64,000 nucleotides of DNA, taken from assembly GCF_014356525.2 (NCBI RefSeq), contig NC_052510.1, positions 53,810,045 through 53,874,044 on the forward strand. The letters run 5' to 3'. Positions 48,701 through 56,535 of this stretch are shown here, in pieces. The notes beneath the pieces are model-generated. The model did not search any database and had not been told where the DNA came from. It saw nothing but the letters and a program-made list of their open reading frames with translations. Each line of letters begins with the position of its first letter. Position 1 is the first letter of the stretch. Source of the DNA: Nilaparvata lugens (lineage: Eukaryota; Arthropoda; Insecta; Hemiptera; Delphacidae). Both the position numbers and the translations under genes were made by a program.

Positions 48701-51700
48701 AAGTAACTCACCCTCATTTTGATGACAGTGTCTTTGAGAGATTCTAGCTGATGTGCTGAGCTGAGTGCTTCTAATCTAATATCCGTCAACACCAGGTCTT
48801 TTTCTCGTAGCTGTTTCCGTAGCTCTTCCACGACTTCAGGGCCTGATTCTCGCTCGTAAATCCTGTCAAAATTAGACAATTAAAATAATGAATTCTTCAT
48901 CCAAATTGAAAAAGCTGACATTTGGAATGGAGAAATGATAAATGAAAAATGTCTACTTACATAATATACATGCGTGAATTTTTAATTAATCAAAGCGGAA
49001 AGGATGGAAGTTGATTTGAAATGTTATTTTGTAAATTGGGCGCAATTTTGATGGGAACAGTGACACGAATGTGAACGTGAGATATTCAGTACCGCATATT
49101 ATTTTATTATGATATATTTAATGTTATATTAGAATTGATTCTTCCTACCTGCATTCTGAAATTAACATATACATAAATATAAAATATACACAATTACTCG
49201 ACGATTACTCGACGGTCCATCATTCCGTGATTAGTGCTTGTTTTTAAATTATCCTCATATATGTGGTAGTAAATTACTTAAACATTCATATCTCTTGTAT
49301 TAAATAAACTAGTGATTATTATATTTTACTAACGCATTATTGTACATTGGTTTATTATTGTGCATTTTACATATTTAATTCAGTTACTGTATTTTTATAA
49401 TTTTAAATATTATTGTATATTTCTTCTTTTTTCAACTTCTTTTTATTGAAAATTGTAGTTTGTTAAGAATTATTGTATTGTGTAAAGGAGGCAAAATGGG
49501 TTTCTACCTTTTGTCTTCATTAATAAATAAATCAATTTAATTAATAAATATTCTATATATGTTGCATATCCATACTTTTTCACTGTTAAAATTAAACTTT
49601 AATAAAAAAAAAACACTTTTGGTTTGAAATGCACTTAGTTTGGTAATGACGATCGTTTCGACCTGTTGTTGGTCATCATCAATCAGACTGTCGTGTTGAT
49701 GCCCAACAACAGGTCGAAACGATCGTCACTACCAAAGTAAGTGCATTTCACTCCAAAAGTGTTTTTTTTTTTTTATTCAAGTTCTATATTATTTACTTAC
49801 GCGGACGACGATTGGCTAGCCTTGATGGACTGGCCATTGGGGGTGGCTGCCATTGGCGATCCATTGGAGTCGGTGGTGCGGCCATTCATGTGGTGCGGCG
49901 AGTTGAGCAGCGGTGACGAGGGGGCGGACACGTCCGAATTGCCACCCTTGGCGTCGCCCTCCGCGTCCGACAGTCCTCCACCACCACCGGCGCCGTTCTT
50001 CGTCTTTTTCGACCGCGAGAACGCCTTGTTGAACGAACTTCGAAGCTGCAACAAAACATTTATTATTGGAGGATTTAATTATATGGAAATGGTGGTATTT
50101 AATCAAAGTAATAGTATATTATTATCGATAATAAATGTATTATTAGAAAATGTAAAGATGGGAAAAAATGGCAGTGGAGTAGTCAAAGACTACTGTAATC
50201 ATTTTGATAGTAATTTGGAAATCTAAGACACAAAGACAAATACTCGATGACAATTTGACAGTCATTTGGAAACCTAAAACACGAAGACAAATACTCCATG
50301 AATATTTGTGAATCCACTACTTTCTCAGTACAAACACACGTACACAAAACAAAACAAAAAATATCTGTTTTGCCCTCAGCAAAACTGCCAAGTCCCCTGT
50401 AGGCTTTACTGAGAAGCGTCAATTCGTTTTTCAATAACAGTCATCGTTTTCCGTCCGTGAATTAATCAATATAAAGCATTTCTCTTGGAATGTTCAGATG
50501 AACAATTTACGAAAAAAACTGACGAGTTTGTAGAAATAATTGAAATATAAAAATTATCCTGAAACATTATTCTTCTTCTTGGATGAGTATCATATTTATT
50601 TTGAGGGATGATTCAGTTCTTCCAAATAATTAAATGAAAAAGACTAAGAAATTGTCAAAAAACCACAGATTTATTGATACTTAGAAAGACCGGTTTCGGT
50701 TATTACACCATTGTCAATCTTTGATAAACTGAGTCTAAGTATCAATAAATCTGTGGTTTTTTGACAATTTCTTAGTCTTTTTCATTTAATATGAATAATT
50801 ACCACAATATCAACTTCTCAACTACACAAAAAGTCTTCCAAATAATATAGACACTGTCCTTCCAGTAATTTTGAAGCAAATTTAATAATTGAAAAGATTC
50901 AATAATTCATTTTCTTTCATATTTTCAGTTCTTATTACAATTTTTAAGAGTAGAATGTCAAGACAGATGGTATCAAACTTTCAAATTTACCGCTGCCGCA
51001 AAGAATATGATCGATGTTTGTTAAGATCATTGAGCCGAGCATCGATACGCTTCTGTGGCCCCTATTCCAATCCAATTGAAAATAGGTTGTGTACCTATTT
51101 GAGGTTTTTATTCAGAGCCCCCACTGATTAAAATATGAATTTAAAATGATGTCCAGTGTCTTAATTAACTAAAATAGTATCATAAAATCAATAATTTGAA
51201 AAAAATACTTGAATTAATAAATCAGGAATGGGTGCCAAGCCACAGAAGCAGAACAGCTTTGAAAAATCAAGGAGCTTCGATTTCATTAAAAAGTAAATAA
51301 GCTGTTCATGCTACAGTAGAACTCCAATTATCCGAATCTATGGGGAACGGGACCCATTCGGATAATCAAATATTCGGATAATCGGAGTTTAAAAAAAAAG
51401 CTACGTTTTGATATTGCACTATTTTTTTATTGAATTGAATGAAAGAAACATGATATTTTCACATGTTTTAAATATAAATAAAATGTACTTATGTACAAGG
51501 GAAGGACAATAGTGAGCGAATGCGCAAACACTGGCATCGCAGGGGGAAGAATTATAGCGCACTTGGACTTTTTTTGGACAATTTTTTTTTCTGAAAGTGA
51601 TTCGGATAATCGGCGATTCGGATAATTGGAGTTCGGATAATTTGAGTTCTACTGTATTTTGAATGATTCATGAAGATTAAAGATTTGTTAATACATTATA

Positions 51701-54636
51701 AATGTTTAGTAGTGGAAAATTATGGCTCAAATCAGTGTTGCAGAAGTGGATTCACTACGACACTACACAATGTTCGTACAATTTCCCTTGTTGTGCTTCG
51801 GTCACTACTGCAAATCTATAAACATACTTCCGATACGAGGGTTGGTCAGATTGTATCTTCTTTTCCGGACTCGACGTAAACGCATAATAACTAAAAAACA
51901 ATTTAGTGAAGTACAGCACTACCTCCGTAAACAAAACCGTAATGCATTCGTGTGACGTCAGCTAAGGTAGGGCTCCTACACCAATAAAAATTCGTTGATT
52001 TCAGCTGATCTATATCAGCAAGTGTTTTATTGGTGTAGGAGCCCTACCTTTGCTGACGTCACACGAATGCACTACGACTTTCTTTACGGAGGTAGTGGAG
52101 TATAGTCAGCTACTCACCCAGCCTCTTTTCTTCTTCTTATCTCCACCAGAATCATTGTGAGCCGTGCTTGACAGACTGCATGCCGACGACAATGACGTCA
52201 AACTCGACACCGAATCAGTCGATAGCTGGCGAGATATATTGCTACCTGCACATTTACAAAATAATCATAGTTTACTTTCAAAATCAAGTTCTGAAGTTAG
52301 ACATTCATTACTCTTAAAAAGTTCAAAGTTAATGAATTTTATTACTCTTAAAAAGTTTAAAAGAGAATGTATGAGCGTATGTATGATCAGTAGTTATAGT
52401 AAATAATTATTCATTTATTATAAAATCATTACAAAAATAGAAACACATAATGATAAGTGTTGGGTGGATTGAAAATTCAAAATAAGGCTAATCTAAAAGC
52501 AGGACTTATGAATAATTTTTTTCAGGATGCATTTCTATTAATAAAAATATGTAAAGCTATCACAAAGATTTTCGTTTTTACTTGAAAATCCGAATGGAAT
52601 CCTATTTGCACGACAATATTCAATCATAATTACATTAGATTGGATAGAAACAATAGGCTTAGAGTAACTGTAATTGAATTTGAGAGTTCTTTGATATATT
52701 AAGATAAATAATCCAGAGGGGATCCAAAAAATGTATACGCTCTTTGACAATAAATATTTTTGTAACGCACTTGCAATTATTTCAGTTTGTACTCATGTCA
52801 CACTACCTGTTGACAAGATATCAAAATTAAGGCTCAAATCACACTTACGCGACTCAAGTCGAGAAGAGACTCGACTCTAGTCGACAGCATGTGTTTTCAA
52901 ATGGTGACAGTCGCGGAGACTAGAGTCGACTGATCTGAGTGTCACCGTTTGGAAACACATGCTCTCGACTAGAGTCGAGTCTCTTCTCGACCTGAGTCGC
53001 GAATGGGGATTTGAGCCTGAAGGTCTAATTCACACAGAACGGACGCCCAGCAGGTCGTGGCGCGAGCGGTCATTTTCTCGCCCGCGCCAAGTCTCTTTGC
53101 CGTATCTCGTGGCGGAACAGATCACTTGCTTTGAATGAGAACGGACAAAAAAATGTTGAATTGTATAAAATGGAATAAAAATGCCACTATCTCGCCCGTC
53201 AGGTGTGAATTGCATACGCCACATATATGCCTGAAGTCTGTGAATTAGGCCTTACTTTTGAAATTGTAGCCTTTTGAAATTGATGTCTCGTCAACAACTG
53301 TAACAACTGCCAGTACGTCCAAGATATTCACAGTTGAAGAGTGTATACATTTTTTTATTATAAAATTGTATGTAGAATTGATCGCATTAAAACTTTCAAC
53401 TGAGTTGAAACTTGAATTAGGAGAATACATAACCTAGATTCCAGAGCTGAACTCTTTCTAGTAGAGAATAATGTACTGTAGTAAATAAATGAAAAATAAT
53501 TCAAGAGTAATTCAACATGGCATGAATTAATTACTCACCATTTGCTGTCTCTGGTGTATTGATGGTATGCCTCCTTGCCAGCGAAGGAGAGCCACAACCC
53601 GTCAGTCCAGCTTCCTGGCTTTGTTTTCTTAGCAAATCGATTGTCTGTCGCAATTCCTTCAGTTCAGAGTCCTAAAATGAGAGAATCATCGATAAGTATG
53701 ATTGAAATAGTTATTGAATACTATTATTGAAATAGGAAAATTACGGTTTATGCACCATCAAATATTGTACATTACTGAACAGCAGATTGGTATTTTTCTA
53801 TGAATTACTTTTAGAAGTAAGAAAATACAGATACAGCTATCTTCGAAGTAAATGTTGTAGTTGTAAGAAAAGAGAATTGACTAGTAACTCAACTCCTATT
53901 AATATATAATAAGAGATTACATTTTTACCGCTCATTTTTTAGTTTATATCTGTTAACGAAGTGAAGTACTTTGATATGGGGAATTTCTGAAAGGTCTGAA
54001 ATCTCATCGGCTAATTAATTCTCCTATTTGGTTCTTTGACAGTCTACAGATCTACACCAATACAAATATCGATTATTACAAAGTTCAGAAATGGGGGAGG
54101 AGGAGGAGGATATACTCGAAGTTATCTTTCCAAAGATAGAAATTTCCTATTATGCTGAACCTGCACTTTTTCAATCCTTTGATTTTAGAAATTATGCTAT
54201 TTTTAATGAAACGATGTAGTTGATGAGAAACCTTGCATAAAGGAACAATAGTAGCATCCAATAGTAGCTAACAGACAACATCACCCAGGGATTTTAACAA
54301 CTTCCAATTTACAGTAACCACTACTAATGACCAGGTGAAATAAACACCACTATTGTTCCTGTGTGCTAGGGGCTTTTAAGGCTGTGCAAAGGCTAAAATA
54401 AACTTTCTACTGGTGATATTTTTCAAAGTTTTTTGATTTGTATACTTATCGAGCTATCAAAATGCAAAAGTTCACTCAGGAAATTTACATTTTGAGATAT
54501 GAGCGCATAAAGTTTAGATTTTTGGGACAGATCATTTCAAATTTGTGCTTACTTTTTTCTCAGCGGTGGCAGTTAATTGCTGAAGCCTTTGAGTCATATT
54601 CGACAGGGACTGTTCGAATGCAGATACAACATGGGC
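33602..54636 (-). CDS. sick: Neuron navigator (sickie/NAV2 family), 3' part, 14 exons, 788 C-terminal residues
   Basis: Fourteen minus-strand exons join in phase (2,367 nt with stop). The order is: coiled coil (AHVVSAFEQSLSNMTQRLQQ; DSELKELRQTIDLL), Ser-rich and KKKKRGW-LRSSFNKAFSR linker, second coiled coil (LTDIRLEALSSAHQL), TKWDMLDSIVRRAF segment, then AAA+ ATPase with Walker A GPSGTGKS, Walker B LVIILDNLH, sensor-like IIGTMNQ, and the conserved end (EAHSSSDVTI, LWNYSLVPYLLEAVREGLQLYG, LMRLQEAANYS). These blocks match neuron navigators, which act at the actin and microtubule cytoskeleton in axon growth and cell migration. The first exon seen starts at phase 0 without a start codon; N-terminal exons (calponin-homology or microtubule-binding parts) lie further right or outside the window. 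Introns are packed with MITEs and LINE fragments. Confidence 0.95.
33804..34512. mobile_element. MITE, family C (copy 1), enlarged by an insertion
   Basis: Left end CACTACCTCCGTAAA, right end TTTACGGAGGTAGTAGGTAGTG (34491-34512). Inner arms GTGCTGACGTC-type and GTAGGGCTC-type words match copy 2 at 51917. From about 33975 to 34480 the sequence is foreign to copy 2, indicating a later insertion. Confidence 0.7.
34821..34947 (-). CDS. sick: Navigator exon M (LRPEDVGYD)
   Basis: Acceptor AG at 34948-34949, donor GTAACT at 34815-34820. It begins LRPEDVGYD, then a Gly/Ser stretch and DNDGDPL, as in the vertebrate LRPEDVGFD and EGDPL blocks. Confidence 0.93.
35103..35140 (-). mobile_element. Helitron 3' terminus
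   Basis: On the minus strand GACCCTTGCGGAGCATGGG then TTACCTGCTAGT: a GC hairpin followed by CTAG at a T, the hallmark Helitron 3' end. The 5' end is not found nearby. Confidence 0.6.
35487..35723 (+). repeat. tRNA-derived SINE
   Basis: The head resembles a tRNA gene: GAGTGGTTTAGACGTTGG as degenerate A box, then GGAGTTCGAATTTCGGCC as B box, closing with CCCGGGC. The body follows (GTGTTTCGGATGGACACGTT, GGTCCCGGCAGCC) and the end is an ATTATTATAATAG A/T tail. It is in a navigator intron, antisense to the gene. Not a functional tRNA: mismatched stems and an extended body. Confidence 0.8.
36515..36737 (-). CDS. sick: Navigator exon L (LWNYSLVPYLLEAVREGLQ)
   Basis: Acceptor AG at 36738-36739, donor GTACTC at 36509-36514. 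It encodes PRLFLSCPMDVDGSQVW to YGRRAPWEDPTQF. GC-rich like exons D and H. Confidence 0.96.
37030..37369. repeat. 92-bp tandem array (about 3.7 copies)
   Basis: Units start AAGCTCGAAATTCGAG and end GATTCGAATGTACCT; period 92 for the last three units, with a shorter first unit lacking about 16 bp. The last unit is cut by a family-B MITE. Confidence 0.85.
37370..37584. mobile_element. MITE, family B (copy 3), inserted in the 92-bp array
   Basis: TAGTGAGGTTCACGTTATAA to GGTGGACCACACTA, flanked by TA (37368-37369, 37585-37586). Removing it and one TA restores GTACCTAGAATGTAT, as in the first array unit. Confidence 0.9.
37795..37991 (-). CDS. sick: Navigator exon K (WVLCANHMEPVKGFLGR)
   Basis: Acceptor AG at 37992-37993, donor GTAACT at 37789-37794. 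It continues through YLRRRL to VDWIPRVWNHLNQFLEAHSS, strongly conserved in the family. Confidence 0.96.
38284..39011 (+). pseudogene. 3' end of a jockey/CR1-like LINE
   Basis: The 140-codon frame to 38706 shows a LINE RT C-terminal domain: SHLNYGTMFWG, IQKMILRIICGLRARDSCR, LGLLKLSANYI, YNTRNRN and FNKLPAEIRN. It is 5'-truncated with no RT active site. 3'UTR sequence follows to a GAATAAATAAATAAAATAA tail. It lies in a navigator intron, opposite strand. Confidence 0.85.
39656..39888 (+). repeat. Dispersed repeat E (copy 1), LINE/SINE 3' tail
   Basis: Shares AACCTACTCTAGAACATGG, ACGCCATAGTGGAGTAGGTC and AACAAGTAGAGGACACATTA with 42318-42552, ending in ATTTATTTATTTT. Probably the 3' end of a retroposon family; no coding sequence. 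Confidence 0.65.
39968..40210 (-). CDS. sick: Navigator exon J (AAA+ Walker B)
   Basis: Acceptor AG at 40211-40212, donor GTAACA at 39962-39967. It encodes VDHKSSKELRQYLSN, LVIILDNLHN (Walker B-like, with D-N in place of D-E as recalled for vertebrate navigators) and CPYIIGTMNQAT. Confidence 0.96.
40374..40523. mobile_element. Single arm of a mariner-like palindromic element
   Basis: ATACAGAGTGTGTCTCAAGGAAG resembles the ends of the elements at 10156 and 12837. A matching right arm is not found, so this is a half element. A family-B MITE follows directly. Confidence 0.45.
40524..41293. mobile_element. MITE, family B (copy 4), split by a Helitron-like insertion
   Basis: TAGTGAGGTCCATGTTATAA at the left, TATAACGTGGAACTCACTA at the right. 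The interior shares the GCTATCCTTGTCTATCATTC-type segment (inverted) with copy 5. The central part is a Helitron-like insertion. Confidence 0.8.
40761..41156 (-). mobile_element. Helitron-like element inside MITE B4
   Basis: On the minus strand it starts TCCTATTGCGAGCAATATCTG after an A and ends with an AACGAGCGAAGCTCGGTGCC hairpin and CCGATATTA. The same ends are found at 59902-60763. Internal ACGGATCTCGAAAACGGATC is shared. Start TC and 3' hairpin fit Helitrons; the 3' CTRR is degenerate. Confidence 0.6.
42318..42552 (+). repeat. Dispersed repeat E (copy 2)
   Basis: Second copy of the family at 39656, ending AAATAAACATTTATTTATTTT. Both are on the same strand in neighbouring navigator introns. 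Confidence 0.65.
42699..42845 (-). CDS. sick: Navigator exon I (AAA+ Walker A)
   Basis: Acceptor AG at 42846-42847, donor GTAAGT at 42693-42698. It encodes YVSLLSEHRRIILCGPSGTG with the P-loop GPSGTGKS, then LANKLAEFLVLRAGK. The P-loop is intact, so nucleotide binding is expected. Confidence 0.96.
43100..43256. mobile_element. MITE with GCGTTTTCAGA termini
   Basis: GCGTTTTCAGACGAGT at the left and ACTCATCTGAAAACGC at the right. Inner GGCAGGGAG and CTCTGGTTGGCTGATT words also recur inverted. Confidence 0.7.
43405..43632. mobile_element. Palindromic MITE with GCCGCAAAGTAGACCCA termini
   Basis: The left arm (AGGCCCGCCGCAAAGTAGAC, then AATCCACGAAAAGCAACCCA) is mirrored at the right (TGGGTTGCTTTTCGTGGATT, then GTCTACTTTGCGGTGGGCCT). 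The loop contains CAGCTGATTGATTATGAATAATTC, which also occurs near 44.18 kb. Confidence 0.85.
43702..43980. mobile_element. Imperfect palindromic MITE (GCCGACATGCAGTCATTTATTT)
   Basis: ACGCCGACATGCAGTCATTT at the left is mirrored by AAATGACTGCATGTCGGTGT at the right. The arms also share TTTACAAAACATTCA/TGAACAAACAG-like words. No ORF. Confidence 0.75.
44270..44480. mobile_element. Helitron-like fragment with the empty site of MITE A2
   Basis: Contains GACCTCACTTCGCTCGGTC and CCGTCGACTTGAATCTTAGA, the uninterrupted counterpart (inverted) of 12350-12600, and TGTCAAATTTCATGGAGATC. Ends not defined. Confidence 0.5.
44992..45230 (-). CDS. sick: Navigator exon H (LLPCGYLVG, pre-AAA)
   Basis: Acceptor AG at 45231-45232, donor GTAATA at 44986-44991. 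It encodes EYVERIDASLGLCADSV, a Gly/Pro insert, ELLPCGYLVG and the LIPKPIVQ lead-in to the ATPase domain. Marked GC-rich. Confidence 0.93.
45310..45870. repeat. Degenerate array of GTGTTTTCAATGTTTATTCATTG units
   Basis: Units of about 45-55 bp repeat ATCACGTGTTTTCAATG and TTCATTGTTGAAARTAATGG on both sides of a LINE fragment. They degrade to TTCAACGTTGAR words to the right. Lies in the intron between navigator exons G and H. Confidence 0.65.
45442..45654 (+). pseudogene. 5'-truncated RTE-like LINE 3' end
   Basis: The frame reads NNPIGRRPAGRPKTRWWDQV, EEDAGDRNFWRGLVDEAKYR and stops after EWPPQ at 45639-45641, followed by TAAGTAAGTAAGTAA. TAATGGCTAT stands on both sides, a likely target duplication. 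This is the least damaged relative of the fragment at 1-262. Confidence 0.8.
46104..46291 (-). CDS. sick: Navigator exon G (SVSTKTKWDMLDSIVRRAF)
   Basis: Acceptor AG at 46292-46293, donor GTAAAC at 46098-46103. 63 codons including VCLSVYLGSHGSYHKYV and the ISVSTKTKWDMLD block that corresponds to IGVSGKTKWDVLD of vertebrate NAV2. Confidence 0.94.
46922..47501 (-). mobile_element. Non-autonomous Helitron, 580 bp
   Basis: On the minus strand it starts TCTATATATATAAAAGCG after an A, carries CACT/GACT microsatellite repeats near the 5' end, and ends GGCGAGCGAAGCGAGCCTGA, CGG, CTAG before a T. The TC start, GC hairpin, CTAG end and A-T insertion site are the Helitron hallmarks. It contains two GGCTCCGCCCCCC-like stretches and a second hairpin copy near 47005. 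No Rep/helicase. Confidence 0.85.
47535..47746. mobile_element. Fold-back element beside navigator exon F
   Basis: AAAACTTTTTATATAAACAC and CTAGTTTCAGCTTTCAAGCC at the left are mirrored by GGCTTGAAAACTGAAACTAG and GTGTTTATATAAGTTT at the right. Arms of about 95 bp. Adjacent to the Helitron on its left. Confidence 0.8.
47859..48000 (-). CDS. sick: Navigator exon F (coiled coil end, SLTSSQSSLPL)
   Basis: Acceptor AG at 48001-48002, donor GTTTGT at 47853-47858 (non-standard but GT). It reads NEMLNLKQDNERLQRIV then a Ser-rich stretch to MTDAVST. A 26-bp tandem array begins about 30 bases upstream of the acceptor. Confidence 0.9.
48030..48404. repeat. 26-bp minisatellite, about 14 units
   Basis: The unit GCATATAGCACATAGGATTA-ACAGAA is repeated nearly perfectly; one unit (near 48177) lacks a base. 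It begins about 30 bp from the 3' splice site of navigator exon F. On the transcribed strand each unit contains TGTTAATCC, a potential branch-point-like word. Confidence 0.95.
48712..48862 (-). CDS. sick: Navigator exon E (second coiled coil)
   Basis: Acceptor AG at 48863-48864, donor GTGAGT at 48706-48711. It reads EVVEELRKQLREKDLVLTD then IRLEALSSAHQLESLKDTV, one of the most conserved navigator segments. Confidence 0.95.
49605..49772. mobile_element. Fold-back repeat with hammerhead-like core
   Basis: AACACTTTTGG and GAAATGCACTTAGTTTGGTA at the left are mirrored at the right. Both arms contain AACAACAGGTCGAAACGATC followed by GTC (minus strand 49648-49685; plus strand 49696-49727). Loop about 10-20 bp. 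It ends some 20 bp from the donor of navigator exon D. Confidence 0.8.
49801..50045 (-). CDS. sick: Navigator exon D (LRSSFNKAF, low-complexity)
   Basis: Acceptor AG at 50046-50047, donor GTAAGT at 49795-49800. It begins LRSSFNKAFSRSKKTKNG, then Gly- and Ser-rich SDAEGD and SAPSSPLLNSP segments. High G+C relative to the flanking introns. Confidence 0.92.
50631..50790. mobile_element. Palindromic repeat, family D (copy 2), hammerhead-like core
   Basis: TTAAATGAAAAAGACTAAGA at the left, mirrored at the right. The core on the minus strand (50688-50719) reads GATTGACAATGGTGTAATAA then CCGAAACCGGTC. Outside the right end, ACCACAATATCAACTTCTCA is shared with copies 1 and 3. Confidence 0.75.
51314..51654. 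mobile_element. pogo/Tigger-like MITE, 341 bp
   Basis: CAGTAGAACTCCAATTATCC to its inverse GGATAATTTGAGTTCTACTG, flanked by TA. Internal repeats of ATTCGGATAATCGG. These ends are typical of pogo-type elements. No transposase. Confidence 0.88.
51917..52097. mobile_element. Palindromic MITE, family C (copy 2)
   Basis: CACTACCTCCGTAAA mirrored by TTTACGGAGGTAGTG. The arms include AATGCATTCGTGTGACGTCA and GGTAGGGCTCCTACACCAAT with mirror copies. The loop is about 35 bp. It ends 15 bp from the donor of navigator exon C. Confidence 0.88.
52118..52245 (-). CDS. sick: Navigator exon C (Ser-rich, KKKKRGW)
   Basis: Acceptor AG at 52246-52247, donor GTGAGT at 52112-52117. It encodes STDSVSSLTSLSSACSLSST and ends DKKKKRGW, which corresponds to the KKKKRKNW block before the LRSSF motif in vertebrate NAV2. 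Confidence 0.92.
52831..53017. mobile_element. Palindromic MITE, family A (copy 4)
   Basis: GGCTCAAATCACACTTACGC to a mirrored ...TTTGAGCC end. The right end has diverged (GCGAATGGGGATTTGAGCC). It abuts the next MITE with two bases between. Confidence 0.88.
53020..53253. mobile_element. MITE with AAGGYCTAATTCACA termini
   Basis: AAGGTCTAATTCACACAGAA at the left and TGTGAATTAGGCCTT at the right; interior GC-rich CGCCCGCGCC words. No ORF with family resemblance. Confidence 0.7.
53539..53671 (-). CDS. sick: Navigator exon B (coiled coil, Ser/Arg linker)
   Basis: Acceptor AG at 53672-53673, donor GTGAGT at 53533-53538. It reads DSELKELRQTIDLLRKQ then SLARRHTINTPETAN, the navigator block ahead of the basic linker. 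Confidence 0.92.
54380..54546. mobile_element. Truncated copy of the 7.07-kb fold-back element, touching a splice donor
   Basis: GGCTGTGCAAAGGCTAAAAT follows a TTAA (54376-54379). Similarity to the arms of 7065-7673 continues through ACTTTCTACTGGTGATATTT and ATATGAGCGC to GACAGATCATTTCAAATT (about 54541). The GTAAGC donor of navigator exon A is at 54547-54552. Confidence 0.75.
54553..54636 (-). CDS. sick: Navigator exon A (coiled coil)
   Basis: Acceptor AG at 54637-54638, donor GTAAGC at 54547-54552; 28 codons AHVVSAFEQSLS to AEKK, phase 0 both ends. A truncated fold-back element ends only a few bases inside the following intron. Confidence 0.9.
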
Positions 54637-54699
54637 CTGAAACAAAGGAAAAAAAGAAATTAGAATACTTGATTGAATAATTAAGTCAGGCAGTACATA

Positions 54700-55815
54700 T
54701 ATTAAGAAAGTGGATTCAGTAGAAGTATATAAATGTAAGAAGAGAAAATCATCGAATGGAAATGAATCACATTTCTCATAGGCAAAGGGTGTCTACAGGG
54801 GGGGGGCGAGGACGCAGGCTGCGTACTCGAAATTCTTGGGGTGGAGGGAGGGGTTCAAAAACAATTTTCTTTGAGGGGAGGGGTCCAAAAAAGTTCAGCA
54901 GTGTTTAAAATAGCGACTGACGACCTTTTATTGTGTGAGGTTGCTTTATTTGTGGGGGTAGGCACCACTGTCATTGGATGAAATATTTTTCAAAATACAA
55001 TCTGAATAATAAATGAGGCGATAAACAAATATTCAAAATTAATATTATTCATTCAACTACAAAACTGAATCTCTATTACACAAATACATCTGTCGATAAA
55101 GTATTGATTTAATAAGGTTGAAGACAAATAATATTTTTCTATGAGTTGTCATCGACTATTATTAGAAAACTTGAAAATTGAGAAATATTTTTAGAAATAT
55201 AAACATGTTATGCGGCAGGTACAACCACACCTGCACGAACAAGTGTTCATTCAATTGTTTGCAAAATCAAGTTTGGAATTATAATTAGGTAAAAAATAAT
55301 AACGAAAACAGCAATTTAATGATGCATCGATGATGTAATTGAATAAGGTAAGATGAGGTGGAGGCAGGAGGAGGTTTGTCTTTCAAGTATACCGATAATT
55401 CCTCGATTGCTGTATAGGATGATGCAGTAAATATATGAAACTAGCAATTACTGTCCGCCCCAACATAAACAAAAAGAAATAAATAAAGAGCTAGAATGCC
55501 ATAAATTGCTACGTCTTTCTCAAGATTATAGGAAAGGATAAATAATAAAGGATTGCATTCACTGTGAAAAGATGTTTTATCGAAAGGAGTATATTATTGA
55601 ATATATAATTTTCAATACTTAAAATTGATTGACAATAGTTAAAATTTTTGTAACTTGATACAGATTCTTCTTCTCCAAAAACCATTTGAATATGATCTAA
55701 TTTAAACTGGAAAGAGATTACACACCAAAAAATTTTGGTGTTACCAAAATTTTGTTCTCGTGGGCTCTGAATTACATGAATTTTCAGAACGGTCACCAGA
55801 CAACCAAGTTGCATT
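54700..55815. other. Non-coding sequence, probably navigator intron
   Basis: No exon recognised upstream of exon A. A G-rich stretch at 54798-54895 (GGGGGGGCGAGGACGC, GGGGTGGAGGGAGGGG) stands out from the AT-rich surroundings. Confidence 0.4.
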
Positions 55816-55980
55816 ATTAAATGAAAAAGACCAAGAAATTGTCAAAAATAGCACAGATTTATTGATACTTAGAAAGAAAGTTTATCAGAGATTGACAATG
55901 GTGTAATAATCGAAACCGGTCTTTCTAAGTATCAATAAATCTGTGGTTTTTTGACAATTTCTTAGTCTTTTTCATTCAAT
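55816..55980. mobile_element. Palindromic repeat, family D (copy 3), hammerhead-like core
   Basis: Mirrored AAAGACYAAGAAATTGTCAA ends. The core at 55890-55921 (plus) is GATTGACAATGGTGTAATAA then TCGAAACCGGTC. Confidence 0.72.
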
Positions 55981-56092
55981 ATGAATTGTTACCACAATAT
56001 CAACTTCACAACAAGTTACATTACATGAATTTAAAATAAAAACCATTCAGAACGTTGTTCACAAATTCATTCTTTCAACAGAATCATGTCTT

Positions 56093-56535
56093 TAGTGAGG
56101 TCCACGTTATAATGGTAGTGTTTGATCAGCAATGGTATTGCTATCCTTGTCTATCATTCAACAAAGCGAATAGCGCTATCTCGTTCTCGCTTTGCTCTGT
56201 TGCCAGATCGTCTTTTAACAATGTAGAAGTAATAAACAAAATATTTCATCTTAATTATGAAATCATTGAAAAATATAATTTCTTGCTTAATAAAATATAA
56301 TTGTTTCTTTTAAACGAGAATGAACCGTTAATATGACATCAATAAGCCTGTATCAGCTACTGTCTATAGAAAAGGGATTGAATTGAATTGAATGACTGCC
56401 TTTATTTTGACCTAGGAAGGCGAAGTTAGGGCGCAGTCGGCCCTCTCTTACACTTCACCCTCATTGACAAGACAGAGGATCGGTAACGTTTTTCTCCTAT
56501 CTTTCTCCACTGCCATTATAACGTGGACCTCACTA
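56093..56535. mobile_element. MITE, family B (copy 5), with a nested retroposon-like insert
   Basis: TAGTGAGGTCCACGTTATAA to the mirrored TTATAACGTGGACCTCACTA. Shares TGCTATCCTTGTCTATCATT and TTGCCAGATCGTCTT with copy 4. About 56373-56463 (GACTGCCTTTATTTTGACCT, GGGCGCAGTCGGCCC) is foreign and looks like a short retroposon tail. Confidence 0.8.
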
